Shown: one piece after another, positions 26,060 through 35,098 of the stretch
Numbering within the stretch: position 1 is the first letter of the stretch
Layout: every line of letters begins with the position of its first letter
Assembly (NCBI GenBank): GCA_002709045.1
Contig: PAPJ01000012.1
Coordinates: 186,001-250,000 of the forward strand
DNA: 64,000 nt
DNA from: Planctomycetaceae bacterium
GTDB taxonomy: Bacteria > Planctomycetota > Planctomycetia > Pirellulales > Pirellulaceae
Direction of reading: 5' to 3'
Notes under the pieces: model-generated
What the model saw: the letters and a program-made list of their open reading frames with translations, nothing else
Told to the model about the DNA's origin: nothing
The model's database searches: none
Translations under genes and position numbers: made by a program

Positions 26060-26497
26060 TTACGACTGTTGTTCCATTTCTTCGATGTACTTGCGCAGTC
26101 GTTCAACTTCGTCTGTCACTCCCTTAAGTTTAAGCATATTCTCAACTCGCTTTACCAATTCTATTTGGTTAACCGGTTTTGACAGGAAGTCATCCGTGCC
26201 GGCCTGTACCGCTCGTTCAATATCCCCGCGTTCGTTCAAAGCAGTTACCATCAGAATCATTGTCCGTTTGAGTTCAGGATCTGATTTAATCTGCTGACAA
26301 ACTTCAAAGCCATTTAACTTTGGCATCATAATGTCCAACAAAATCAGGTCCGGCTGGAATGATTGAACTTTATCAAGCGTATCCTGACCATCGACAGCAA
26401 AATCGACCGTAAAATCCAGATCTGCTAAATAAGCCTCTAATAATTCGCAATTAGCCTGATTATCGTCTGCTATTAGGATTCGACTGGTCTGTGACAT
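26060..26497 (-). CDS. Single-domain response regulator
   Basis: From the ATG at 26497 the protein has 145 residues, all taken up by one receiver domain. It has the acidic pair in ILIADDN, the phospho-acceptor Asp in DLILLDIMMPKLNGFE, the switch Thr in MVTALNERG and the Lys in FLSKPV. There is no output domain, so it would act by protein contact like CheY/DivK-type regulators. The C-terminal helix (VERLRKYIEEMEQQ) could form a coiled coil. No histidine kinase lies in the window. The frame extends upstream to 26557, but the extra residues do not look like a receiver domain. Confidence 0.9.
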   Translation of the reverse strand: MSQTSRILIADDNQANCELLEAYLADLDFTVDFAVDGQDTLDKVQSFQPDLILLDIMMPKLNGFEVCQQIKSDPELKRTMILMVTALNERGDIERAVQAGTDDFLSKPVNQIELVKRVENMLKLKGVTDEVERLRKYIEEMEQQS

Positions 26498-26618
26498 TGT
26501 ATTTAGCCCAAGGGCATATGGTTTTTGGAATCGTCTGTGCACTCGTCCCGAATACACTTCGGTACATCCTATATCTAGCTATCAATTCTATCCGATAAAG
26601 CTAGAACAAGAATACTTT

Positions 26619-27863
26619 TTAGTGATCTGCGGGAACAGGAAATTGCTCGCAAAGTGCTTCCACATCATTTTTGATGGACTGATGCAGAGCAGTATCTTCG
26701 GGGCTTTTTAAGGCTAATGCAATCCAGTTGCCAATGGTGTTCATCTCATCTGTCCCCATTGCGCGACTCGTCAAAGCTGGCGTTCCGATACGAACACCCG
26801 ACGGATCATTTGCCTTCCGCTCATCAAATGGCAGCATATTCTTATTCGTTGTGATACCACACTGTTCGAGAATTTCTTCAGCTCTGCTCCCACCCAGACC
26901 AAGCGAAGTAAAAACATTGACCAGCATCAAATGATTATCTGTTCCGCCACTTATCAGCGATAATCCAGCCGACATCAGAGAATCTGCCAGCGCCTTGGCA
27001 TTGTCCACGATTTGCTGCCCATAAGCCTTAAAGTCATCTGACAATGCTTCGCCAAAGCAAACAGCTTTTCCGGCAATAATATGCATAAGTGGTCCACCCT
27101 GCAGGCCGGGGAAGACACTGCGGTTAACCGCCTTACCATGTTCCTGTTTACACATCACCATCCCACCACGTGGTCCACGAAGTGTTTTATGAGTCGTTGT
27201 CGTAACAAAGTCTGCACACTCAACAGGATTGTGATGAACACCAGCGGCTACTAAGCCGGAATAATGTGCTATATCAACAAACAGTTTGGCGCCCACATCC
27301 TCTGCAATTTCGGCAAACTTCTCATGTGGCATTTCACGTGGATAAGCACTCGCACCTGCCACGATCAATTTCGGTTTATGTTCTTTGGCCAGACGCGCGA
27401 CCTGATCCATATCCAAACGGTGAGTTTCAGGATCGACTCCGTAACTTACAAATTCATACAAAATACCGGATAGGTTGAGATGGAACCCGTGAGTCAGATG
27501 GCCGCCATGCGCCAGATCTAAACCAAGTACTTTATCCCCATGCTCCAGGCAAGACAGATAGACTGCTGTATTAGCCTGCGAGCCTGAGTGCGGCTGAACA
27601 TTAACTACTTCTGCCCCAAAAAGTTCCTTAGCACGATCGATCGCAATCGATTCCGCTGTATCAACGTGGACACAACCACCGTAATACCTGCGTCCGGGAT
27701 ACCCTTCGGCGTATTTGTTCGTTAAGACACTGCCACAAGCTTCCATCACCGCACGACTGGTGTAGTTTTCACTTGCAATCAATTCCAGTCCTGAACGCTG
27801 ACGAACCTCTTCAGCCTGAATAGATGCGAAGACTGATGGGTCTTGTGATTGTAATTTATTCAT
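26619..27863 (-). CDS. glyA: Serine hydroxymethyltransferase
   Basis: The 414-residue protein is full length. It shows the PLP-lysine motif [18 protein letters not shown], the N-terminal [20 protein letters not shown], the tetrahydrofolate/PLP segment [12 protein letters not shown] and the closing [11 protein letters not shown]. It interconverts serine and glycine with tetrahydrofolate and feeds 5,10-methylene-tetrahydrofolate to thymidylate synthesis (folA and thyA are at the far end of the window). No clear ribosome site and no glycine riboswitch-like structure was seen in the 114 bases upstream. It is flanked by genes in the same direction at moderate distances. Confidence 0.97.
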   Translation of the reverse strand: MNKLQSQDPSVFASIQAEEVRQRSGLELIASENYTSRAVMEACGSVLTNKYAEGYPGRRYYGGCVHVDTAESIAIDRAKELFGAEVVNVQPHSGSQANTAVYLSCLEHGDKVLGLDLAHGGHLTHGFHLNLSGILYEFVSYGVDPETHRLDMDQVARLAKEHKPKLIVAGASAYPREMPHEKFAEIAEDVGAKLFVDIAHYSGLVAAGVHHNPVECADFVTTTTHKTLRGPRGGMVMCKQEHGKAVNRSVFPGLQGGPLMHIIAGKAVCFGEALSDDFKAYGQQIVDNAKALADSLMSAGLSLISGGTDNHLMLVNVFTSLGLGGSRAEEILEQCGITTNKNMLPFDERKANDPSGVRIGTPALTSRAMGTDEMNTIGNWIALALKSPEDTALHQSIKNDVEALCEQFPVPADH

Positions 27864-27977
27864 GGGTTTTTCTATTTATATGTTCTTCTACAGATGAATG
27901 GGGGCAATAGCAGCCCTACCACTATCAAATTGTTGAATCCCAAACGTAGATCGTCAATCGGGCTGACATGCAAATAA

Positions 27978-29594
27978 TTAGTTCTGAGCCATTAACATTA
28001 TTTTCACGTCTAACTCTCCACGATTGTCATGCAACTCGGAAGGCGAATCGTTGACACGAAGATAAAGCACACCATCATCAGGAATCTCAATTTCTCCGCC
28101 GGCACCTATGGCTGCATAAGATACTAATCCCGTAACACCGGTCTGATTGAGATTATCAATTGCGATAAGTAATTTACCGAGCGGGTTGCCTTTATAGTAC
28201 TGAATCGTGATTCCATTAGCTTCCGATTCCCAATCAGTAAATTCTTTTCCAAAAGCATCCGATTCCTGATGAATGACAAATCTCCCGCTCGCCTTAAGCT
28301 GAATCTTCATACCTTTCGTTACTGCCAACCCTGTAGATTGCCAGCCTCGGTCTGCTTTTACCTGAATGGACTGCTGAGCGGGTAGCTGAGCGTACTGCTG
28401 AACCCGAACATCATCAATTGCTTCTCGCTTAATGTCATATCCATATTCCATATTCATAACAAACAGTTGCCACTGCTGGCGAACTTTAGACCACTGCTCA
28501 CCATAACCATGAATCAAATCAAGTGAAAACTGGGGGGATGAATCGCCTGCCTTTTCAGCGTGTTTACGGAAAATTTTCTGGAACTCCGGATGCTGGTCCA
28601 AAAATGTCGTCGCTGCCCAGCTCCATCCGTAAGCTTCTACATTAAGATGCGCGTTGCTTCCATATTGCATCACTTGCTCAATCAGCTTGCCTTTTTGTGC
28701 GGCTACATCCGCTTTGATTATTTTCACACGGCCCCAAAATGGTACTTCTGTTTTATCTGCGGGAAAATTGCGAAGTTTAAGCTGCTCACCGTCCCACTGA
28801 TGCGTCGCCAACAGTTCAGCCATTCCTTCCATATACCATGGCGGGCCAGCTCCCTGAAAAAAATGGAGCATAAAGGAATGCACTCCTTCATGAATCAGCA
28901 AATGGCGACGATAATACTCGCTCGGCTGTTCCTTAAGAAAAACACGGTCGCCAAGTGAATAACCATGTTGGAATTTTGGTAAGACCTGAGGCAGCAAACC
29001 AGCGTTTTCAAATTTTTCCATGTTCTGAATTATGCAGGCGCGAACCTGCCATTGTGCAACCTTGGTGATGTCAACTTCAAAGTAAGTACAAAACTGCTTA
29101 ACCGCTTCTTCAAACAAGTTCGGTAAGCTTCGAAGTTCGTCGTCCAGCGGTAAATCTGTATGTAAAATAAGTTGTTTACCAGTGACCGTTCTAATTCCAT
29201 TAGCTACCAGACGCTCAGAGTCGACCTTAAGTTGTTTTGCTTTTTCGGCTGGCCCCTGAAACTGAATCGGCAATGGTGCAACTTTACGTTCACCCGACGG
29301 AGTCTGAGCAAGAGCGGTTTCACGGTTATTCTGCTGCTGGGAATCACTGTCACCGAAGGTTACATCTTCTTTATTGCCAAGAGGCGCTTGTAACTTGGTG
29401 GTGGCGTCACTCACAATTGACGCATCTGTATTAGCACGCTGGCTTTGCTGTTCAGAGTCAGATCCCGGCGGATGATCGGAAACAGCCGTTTCCGTTGAAT
29501 CGCATCCTGCAATAGTCAGCAGTAAACAACTACAAGCTATCAACGACCCCAACAGCCCGAACAGGCTTAGTGATAATTGGAATCGGTGGCTCAT
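27978..29594 (-). CDS. Lipoprotein with DUF1570-like metallopeptidase motif and C-terminal lectin-like domain
   Basis: From the ATG at 29594 the protein has 538 residues, starting with a lipoprotein signal and lipobox (LLLTIAGC, Cys31). A low-complexity Ser/Gln/Thr linker follows. The central domain carries HEGVH (an HExxH zinc motif) and, about 20 residues later, WYMEGMAELLATH, whose Glu is a candidate third ligand; this is the arrangement of gluzincin-like DUF1570 proteins. The last 130 residues (around GKEFTDWESEANGITIQYYK and IPDDGVLYLRVNDS) resemble the PA-IL/LecA-like galactose-binding beta sandwich. It is probably a membrane-anchored peptidase-like protein. It starts one base after the helicase stop. 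Confidence 0.82.
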   Translation of the reverse strand: MSHRFQLSLSLFGLLGSLIACSCLLLTIAGCDSTETAVSDHPPGSDSEQQSQRANTDASIVSDATTKLQAPLGNKEDVTFGDSDSQQQNNRETALAQTPSGERKVAPLPIQFQGPAEKAKQLKVDSERLVANGIRTVTGKQLILHTDLPLDDELRSLPNLFEEAVKQFCTYFEVDITKVAQWQVRACIIQNMEKFENAGLLPQVLPKFQHGYSLGDRVFLKEQPSEYYRRHLLIHEGVHSFMLHFFQGAGPPWYMEGMAELLATHQWDGEQLKLRNFPADKTEVPFWGRVKIIKADVAAQKGKLIEQVMQYGSNAHLNVEAYGWSWAATTFLDQHPEFQKIFRKHAEKAGDSSPQFSLDLIHGYGEQWSKVRQQWQLFVMNMEYGYDIKREAIDDVRVQQYAQLPAQQSIQVKADRGWQSTGLAVTKGMKIQLKASGRFVIHQESDAFGKEFTDWESEANGITIQYYKGNPLGKLLIAIDNLNQTGVTGLVSYAAIGAGGEIEIPDDGVLYLRVNDSPSELHDNRGELDVKIMLMAQN

Positions 29595-29595
29595 C

Positions 29596-30870
29596 TTAAA
29601 GTCTCCGACGATGTTTTTTTGTTCCCCGGCCACGCATGGCGGCTACAGCAGCCAATCGTTCCGGTTTCACATCCTGTTTCACTTCGCGTTTCAACTCCAT
29701 GCCTTCCATATAGACCTGCTGCAACAATTGGTTGATGCGAATTTCAATACGCGTCAATAACTCGCCATCGTCTTCAGATACAAATGTATAAGCTACACCT
29801 TCTTTTCCCATTCTCCCGGTACGGCCGATGCGGTGCACATAATCATCGCAATCTTCTGGTGTATCAAAGTTAATGATGTGAGAAATAGTCGTGACATCAA
29901 TTCCACGACCAACGACATCAGTGGCTACTAATATTTTAAGACGTTCGTCACGAAACTTTTTCATCACTCGGTCTCTTACCGGTTGATTCATATCACCATG
30001 GATACAGCCGACATTTGGAAATTTTTCTTTCAGCCGTTTGGCTAATTTATCCGTTCCCCGCCTCGTACGGCAAAAGATAATCGCCTGTTCGGGTTTGTCC
30101 CGATTGATAAGCCGATCCAGCAATTCAACTTTTTTGGCCTTGTCAACTGAGAAGTAATACTGGTCAATACTATCACCGGAGACGGCATCTTTGGAAAAGT
30201 CGAGCACCATCGGTTCATGCATGTATCGTTTCGCTAATCTTTCGATTGATGGCGGCACTGTGGCACTCAGCAATAATGTCTGACGGTCTTTACGGGAAAT
30301 GCTGCTGAGGATCCGTTCGATATCCGGCCGGAAACCTATATCCAACATGCGGTCTGCTTCATCAAGCGTTACGCACCAAGTTTCACGAAGATCTAATGTC
30401 TTACGCCGAATATGATCCAGAACACGTCCTGGTGTACCAACTACGACCTGAACACCTCGCTTCAATTCCTCGATTTGTTTCTTAATCGAGTGCCCCCCGT
30501 AAATGGCAACCGTTTTGAAATCCATGAAGTAAGCAAGTTTTTCAAATTCATTACGTACCTGTACGGCAAGTTCACGAGTTGGTACCAAAACTAATGCCTG
30601 AACGGTTGAAATTTCTTCTCGCGGTGCCAACTGCTCCAGAATTGGAATCGCAAAGGCGGCGGTCTTTCCTGTGCCAGTTTGAGCCTGACCCATGACATCC
30701 AAGCCATCCAGGACAGGAGGAATCACACCGGCTTGAACTGGTGAAGGTAACTCATAACCTGCTCTCTCCAATGCCTTCATCATCTCATCGGTCAGTTCCA
30801 TATCCACAAAGCCTATTTCAGCCTGCATGGCACTATCTGTTGTTTCTGCTTGCTTTTTGGGTTCGTTCAT
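29596..30870 (-). CDS. DEAD-box ATP-dependent RNA helicase
   Basis: The 424-residue protein has every DEAD-box motif in order: the Q motif region (GYELPSPVQAGVIPPVL), AQTGTGKT, PTRELAVQV, TPGRVLDHI, LDEADRMLDIGF, SATVPP, IIFCRTRRGTDKLAK, ATDVVGRGIDV and HRIGRTGRMG. The C-terminal tail is short and basic (GRGTKKHRRRL), typical for the RhlE/DeaD/CshA group, in which such tails bind RNA. It probably helps in ribosome assembly or RNA decay. The lipoprotein gene follows after one base, an unusual pairing. Confidence 0.95.
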   Translation of the reverse strand: MNEPKKQAETTDSAMQAEIGFVDMELTDEMMKALERAGYELPSPVQAGVIPPVLDGLDVMGQAQTGTGKTAAFAIPILEQLAPREEISTVQALVLVPTRELAVQVRNEFEKLAYFMDFKTVAIYGGHSIKKQIEELKRGVQVVVGTPGRVLDHIRRKTLDLRETWCVTLDEADRMLDIGFRPDIERILSSISRKDRQTLLLSATVPPSIERLAKRYMHEPMVLDFSKDAVSGDSIDQYYFSVDKAKKVELLDRLINRDKPEQAIIFCRTRRGTDKLAKRLKEKFPNVGCIHGDMNQPVRDRVMKKFRDERLKILVATDVVGRGIDVTTISHIINFDTPEDCDDYVHRIGRTGRMGKEGVAYTFVSEDDGELLTRIEIRINQLLQQVYMEGMELKREVKQDVKPERLAAVAAMRGRGTKKHRRRL

Positions 30871-30940
30871 TCAGGTCTCAAATTTAATTTTTTCAGTTAA
30901 TACACGTATAGCCTAACGGGAAATCGTCCGACTGAGAATG

Positions 30941-31501
30941 TCAACCATCATGGACCAGTCGCAACACCTGACCTTTAATGTCATCAATTCCTCTGGCAAC
31001 CGCAACAATAACCCCCTCACGATCTAGCAACATGACTCTGGGAATCGTTGATACTTTATACATTTGGCCCAGACTAACTGCATCGGCACCACAAAATGAA
31101 GGCCATGGCAGTAAGTCTCTTGATTGAAAGAATTCATCCAATTTTTCCCGCGTATCGGAACTTACGCCAATAATTCTAAAATCGTCGTGCCGAAGTTCCT
31201 GCTGAAGATCTTTCAAATCTACGATATCTTCCAAACAATACGGACAATAAGTTGCCCAAAAGTTAATCACAACCACTGATCCCTGAAGGTTCTCTTGATT
31301 GATAACTTCGCCCGTATAGCTTACACCTTCGTAATTAAATAACTGGCCGACAAATTCATCATATTCTGTGGTACGAAGATTCCAGAAAAGTAGCAGCCCA
31401 ATCAAAATGACCAGTAATGGCACAAGTATTCGTACAGGCGAAAACGATGCGTTGGCTGGTGTTTCTTGCTTCACAGAGGAAATTTGAGACTGATCACTCA
31501 T
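30941..31501 (-). CDS. Membrane-anchored TlpA/ResA-like thiol-disulfide oxidoreductase
   Basis: From the ATG at 31501 the protein has 186 residues. A ribosome site (GGAGGAG) lies in the end of the upstream gene. One N-terminal membrane helix (ILVPLLVILIGLLLFW) is followed by a thioredoxin-like domain facing the periplasm, with the active site WATYCPYCLED (Cys86 and Cys89) and the cis-Pro loop YKVSTIPRVMLLD. Proteins of this kind reduce apocytochrome or other exported thiols. Given the many CxxCH proteins in this window, a role in cytochrome maturation is a reasonable but unproved inference. Confidence 0.87.
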   Translation of the reverse strand: MSDQSQISSVKQETPANASFSPVRILVPLLVILIGLLLFWNLRTTEYDEFVGQLFNYEGVSYTGEVINQENLQGSVVVINFWATYCPYCLEDIVDLKDLQQELRHDDFRIIGVSSDTREKLDEFFQSRDLLPWPSFCGADAVSLGQMYKVSTIPRVMLLDREGVIVAVARGIDDIKGQVLRLVHDG

Positions 31502-31505
31502 AACC

Positions 31506-33062
31506 TTACTCCTCCTGAATTTCGAAGGATTCAAACAACTTACGACCTTTATAGACACAATAAGCATCCTCTGCCGACAAAACACGAGTGATGGATGTAT
31601 GAGGCAGCCATAAAATACCGACATCATCGATCACTGCAACACCAAACTCATCCCCTTTACAGGCAGTTACAGCCAACGCCTGATTCTCAAAAAAGAACCC
31701 AAATATGATTGGTACCACTTCTTCGTATTCAGCCTCCAACAACAATTGTCGGTATCGCGCGGCACTGGCCTGGGCCTGAGAATCCAGATCATCAGCAGGC
31801 ATCTCAAAAATATCCGTGTGTGCAACAATCAGGCCGGCAAAATACGCATACAAATCACTGATCGACAAGCCTGTAAGGTCACTGCCCGAACTCAGTACTT
31901 CCGGAGCACCAATGCCTATGTTCTTAAATGGTTCCCCACCAAGTGCGTATTCATATTCAAATAGGAAGCAATCCTGAACCGCATCAAATCCGGGCCAGGA
32001 CAATTGCGAGTGATCAAATAGCCTGAGTGAAGTTGGTGGCAATCCCATAAGATGTGGCTCTGCAAGATGAAGGGCCAGTGCACCTTCTGCTCTGGCCTCT
32101 GGAGACTGATACCGGCGATCAATTTCACTTACCACGCCAAGTTCTTCTGCATAAGCAAGGACTCGTAATCGTATGCTTGCTTCTTCTGCCAGTCCACCCA
32201 GACGCTGTTTACCGGCATCGCTATTCAAACGGATCAGCGCTGCCGCTGCCTCCGCCTGAATACGGCGATGCGCCAGATCCATGGCCTGAAAGAGTGCAGA
32301 TGTTCTGTCTTCCTTTCCAATCAAACCAATGGCATCACATAAAGCTGAAGCTAACGCAACTCCTTCATTAACCTGCGAGGCAATATCTTCAGGTGTAAGA
32401 TCGATGGCGGTTTGCATAATGGAACCGTCTTCAATGCAGGCCAGCTGGTTTACAACACCCTTTAGCAGTTGTTCTAACTGATCAACTAAATCAGCTGCCG
32501 GATGTTGAGGTACTTTTGCCTTTCTGGTGATGAAATTTGACAAATCCAGAATTGCTGATGCTGCGACCGGGTGGGACAGAGCCTGAAACAATTTTGGAAA
32601 CAATAGTTTCCAATCGGTATCACATTGTAAAAACGGGCTTAAAGCGATCGCAAATCCACTGACTTCTATAGGCGGGCTTTCGATGAGCAACGAGACCATT
32701 GTTTCAATACTTAATGGGTCGGATCGCTGAGCCAGCAAGGCCAGCAATAAGTGTCGCACCTGACTGGCCGGTCCTAAAAATTCATAAAGTTCACTAAGTT
32801 GCTCCACTGACGGGTCAGAGATGTTTTTTTCAGCCGCCCGATCGGTGCGTTGACGGTCGAGCAGATGCTCGAATAACCGACCCCAATTCGCTTCTTCCTG
32901 TTCGGTTGGAAGAGGTGCTTGTTGTTGAAGCAACTCATTGACAAGTTCTGACAGCTCGTCCGGGTCACAGCCGCTGAACCATGTTTCAATCGCTACCGGC
33001 CAGCGCTGATGCGATGGCGATTGCGAGAGCAAACTGAAGATGGCTGAGATTTCAGCATTCAT
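31506..33062 (-). CDS. Helical-repeat (HEAT-like) protein of unknown function
   Basis: The 518-residue protein is leucine- and alanine-rich and mostly helical. Its middle part reads like HEAT repeats (MDLAHRRIQAEAAAALIRLN, GGLAEEASIRLRVLAYAEEL). The C-terminal third is different, with FLFEYEYALGGEPFKNIGIG and VVPIIFGFFFENQALAVTAC, and may be a separate alpha/beta domain. There is no signal peptide, membrane segment or catalytic motif. I do not recognise the family. It lies four bases upstream of the TlpA-like gene, whose ribosome site it contains, so the two are translationally coupled. Confidence 0.7.
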   Translation of the reverse strand: MNAEISAIFSLLSQSPSHQRWPVAIETWFSGCDPDELSELVNELLQQQAPLPTEQEEANWGRLFEHLLDRQRTDRAAEKNISDPSVEQLSELYEFLGPASQVRHLLLALLAQRSDPLSIETMVSLLIESPPIEVSGFAIALSPFLQCDTDWKLLFPKLFQALSHPVAASAILDLSNFITRKAKVPQHPAADLVDQLEQLLKGVVNQLACIEDGSIMQTAIDLTPEDIASQVNEGVALASALCDAIGLIGKEDRTSALFQAMDLAHRRIQAEAAAALIRLNSDAGKQRLGGLAEEASIRLRVLAYAEELGVVSEIDRRYQSPEARAEGALALHLAEPHLMGLPPTSLRLFDHSQLSWPGFDAVQDCFLFEYEYALGGEPFKNIGIGAPEVLSSGSDLTGLSISDLYAYFAGLIVAHTDIFEMPADDLDSQAQASAARYRQLLLEAEYEEVVPIIFGFFFENQALAVTACKGDEFGVAVIDDVGILWLPHTSITRVLSAEDAYCVYKGRKLFESFEIQEE

Positions 33063-33109
33063 GCTATTAGGTTAACTCAGGAGGGAGAGAACTTGGATAA
33101 TAATAAACA

Positions 33110-33146
33110 AAAGCCGTGTACCACACCAAATGCGGCACACGGCTTT
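33110..33146 (-). terminator. Intrinsic terminator after the glutathione peroxidase gene
   Basis: A perfect 10-bp stem AAAGCCGTGT (33110-33119) with ACACGGCTTT (33137-33146) lies 24 bases beyond the peroxidase stop. On the minus strand the stem ends in CTTTTGTTTATTATT, a broken T-rich tail. The stem is strong and the tail is weak. Confidence 0.7.
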
Positions 33147-33169
33147 ATGAAAGATCGATTTAGCCAAAT

Positions 33170-33736
33170 CTACTTCGCAAGATGAGCTTCGATTAGCTTG
33201 ACCACTTCCGGAGCGTCCGGTTTTGTACGCGGCTCAAAACGAGCAATCACATTTCCTTCTCGATCCAGCAGGAACTTTTCAAAGTTCCAGGATACGTTTC
33301 CGGCCCCCTTGGGCTTTGTTTTCAGGCTTGTAATATGCTTGTAAAACGGATGCGCTGCATCCCCATTTACATCGACCTTGGAAAACAGATCAAATTCAAC
33401 TTTGTATGTCGAAGTGCAAAATTCTTTGATCTCTGCTTCGCTTCCGGGCTCTTGCTTTCCAAACTGATTGCAGGGGAACCCAACAACAGAAAGGCCTTTG
33501 GCATTGTATTTAGCATGTAAGCCCTGCAACTGCAGATATTGAGGGGTCAAACCACAGCGACTTGCCAGATTAACAACCAGTACAACACGCCCCTTGTACT
33601 TTGACAAATCAACTTCTTTACCATCGATATTTTTGGCCTTGAAGTTTAAGGCTGCCGGTGCGTCCGCAGCTGATGCAACCATGGCAGTCGTCATGACCAT
33701 CATTGCAAATACGCCAATAAACATTTGCTTTAGCAT
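33170..33736 (-). CDS. Exported glutathione peroxidase-family protein
   Basis: The 188-residue protein has a signal peptide (MFIGVFAMMVMTTAMVASAA). It then shows the GPx fold: NLASRCGLTPQ with the peroxidatic Cys61, GFPCNQFGKQEPG with the Cys89 and catalytic Gln91, and NVSWNFEKF with the catalytic Trp. It uses cysteine in place of selenocysteine. Such non-animal enzymes usually draw electrons from thioredoxin and reduce hydroperoxides. The signal peptide places it outside the cytoplasm, where the TlpA-like protein could be a partner. The ATG is preceded by AGGAGA. Confidence 0.92.
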   Translation of the reverse strand: MLKQMFIGVFAMMVMTTAMVASAADAPAALNFKAKNIDGKEVDLSKYKGRVVLVVNLASRCGLTPQYLQLQGLHAKYNAKGLSVVGFPCNQFGKQEPGSEAEIKEFCTSTYKVEFDLFSKVDVNGDAAHPFYKHITSLKTKPKGAGNVSWNFEKFLLDREGNVIARFEPRTKPDAPEVVKLIEAHLAK

Positions 33737-33851
33737 ATTGGAATTCTCCTATAGATAGATAGTTTGTTGCCGAATAGCAGTCCCTTTATTGTATGCTGAA
33801 ACAACAGTGATCGAATAGATGTTATTGACTCAATTTGGAATCGGTTAACCA

Positions 33852-35075
33852 ATGTTCAGACAGAAATACTCACTGCTTACCTTACTCCTGTTTGTTACAT
33901 CCTTACAAATTCCGGCAGCAGCAGAAACAATAAAGATCGAAGCAGGCGAATACGATCGGATCGGGGTACCTGTTCGTTGCGAGTTGTCTGGGGACATTAC
34001 TGCTAATCCGCGGTTGCTACTAATCTCTAAGGACACAAAACAAAAGATTCCAACACAAATAGACTGGTCGTCTGACAAACCAAAACTCTGCTGGATGCTT
34101 GAACAGCCGTTATATGCCGGAGAAAACCGGACTTATCTTGTAGTGCCGGCTGATAACAATCCTCAGCCACTTCCCCAAGTGAGGGCTGAACGAAGGCATG
34201 GTGCAATTAAGGTTCTCCTCGGTAAGACACCTGTACTGGAATACAACGTCGATATCCGACCCAGTCCGGTTGAGAGTCCGTCTTACTATGCCCGCTCCGG
34301 ATTCATACACCCAATTTATGATCCAGCCGGTAATATCCTGACCGACGATTTTCCACCGGATCATTACCATCAACACGGAATCATGTTTCCATATAAAAAA
34401 ACTCTTTTTCGCGGTGAGTTCGTAAATTTTTGGGAACAAAGCGCCCGGCTGGGCGATGTTTTTCATCAGGACGTGGTAACAACTATAACCGGACCGGTTT
34501 ACGGAGGCTTCATCTGCAAACTGGATCACATAGCGTTTCCTAAAACTGAAAAGCAGACCACTGTGTTAAACGAGGTATGGCAAGTAAAGGTTTATAAAAC
34601 GAAAAGCATTTTCCTGGTCGACTTTTTATCACATCAACGATGTGCTACTGATCAGCCATTGCTGATTCAGCAAAATCACTACGGTGGCTTTGCCATTCGT
34701 GGCCGCAGAAACTGGAGTGAAGGCGGAGACTTCCTAACCAGCGAAGGTAAAAGCAAGACGAATGGAAACCACACACGTCCTAACTGGGTCGATATTTATG
34801 GGCCTGTACCATCAGCAGAATCTGCGACGCTGTCAGGTTTCGCGGTATTAGGGCATCCCGATAATTTTCAAGCTCCGCAGCCGGTTCGATTACACCCGTC
34901 AATGCCCTATTACTGCTTTGCACCAATGGTGTTAGGTGATTTCAAAATTAAGCCCGGCCATGTATTTACATCACGCTACCGTTTTGTCATTCATCTGGGA
35001 AAAGCCCAGCCAAACGAAATCACTCGGTTCTATGATGACTATGCAAATCCGATCAAAGTTACTTTTGAAAAATAG
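33852..35075 (+). CDS. Exported DUF6807/PmoA-like protein
   Basis: The 407-residue protein has a signal peptide (YSLLTLLLFVTSLQIPAAA). The main domain has the family's conserved histidine-rich section, DHYHQHGIMFPYKKTLFRGE, followed by FVNFWEQSARLGDVFHQ and a late GHVFTSRYRFVIH. Planctomycete genomes hold many such proteins, annotated as PmoA or DUF6807, without a proven reaction; the clustered His residues suggest a metal or sugar site. It is divergent from the peroxidase gene and convergent with the DUF1501 gene, 23 bases away. Confidence 0.8.
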   Translation: MFRQKYSLLTLLLFVTSLQIPAAAETIKIEAGEYDRIGVPVRCELSGDITANPRLLLISKDTKQKIPTQIDWSSDKPKLCWMLEQPLYAGENRTYLVVPADNNPQPLPQVRAERRHGAIKVLLGKTPVLEYNVDIRPSPVESPSYYARSGFIHPIYDPAGNILTDDFPPDHYHQHGIMFPYKKTLFRGEFVNFWEQSARLGDVFHQDVVTTITGPVYGGFICKLDHIAFPKTEKQTTVLNEVWQVKVYKTKSIFLVDFLSHQRCATDQPLLIQQNHYGGFAIRGRRNWSEGGDFLTSEGKSKTNGNHTRPNWVDIYGPVPSAESATLSGFAVLGHPDNFQAPQPVRLHPSMPYYCFAPMVLGDFKIKPGHVFTSRYRFVIHLGKAQPNEITRFYDDYANPIKVTFEK

Positions 35076-35098
35076 TGGCTAATTTCAGCTGCCGGTGT

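Noticed and set aside
27864..27977. Glycine or THF riboswitch upstream of glyA
   Set aside because: No riboswitch-like set of stems was seen in this short gap. A TTGACG box is present, but its -10 partner is poor, so no promoter is claimed.
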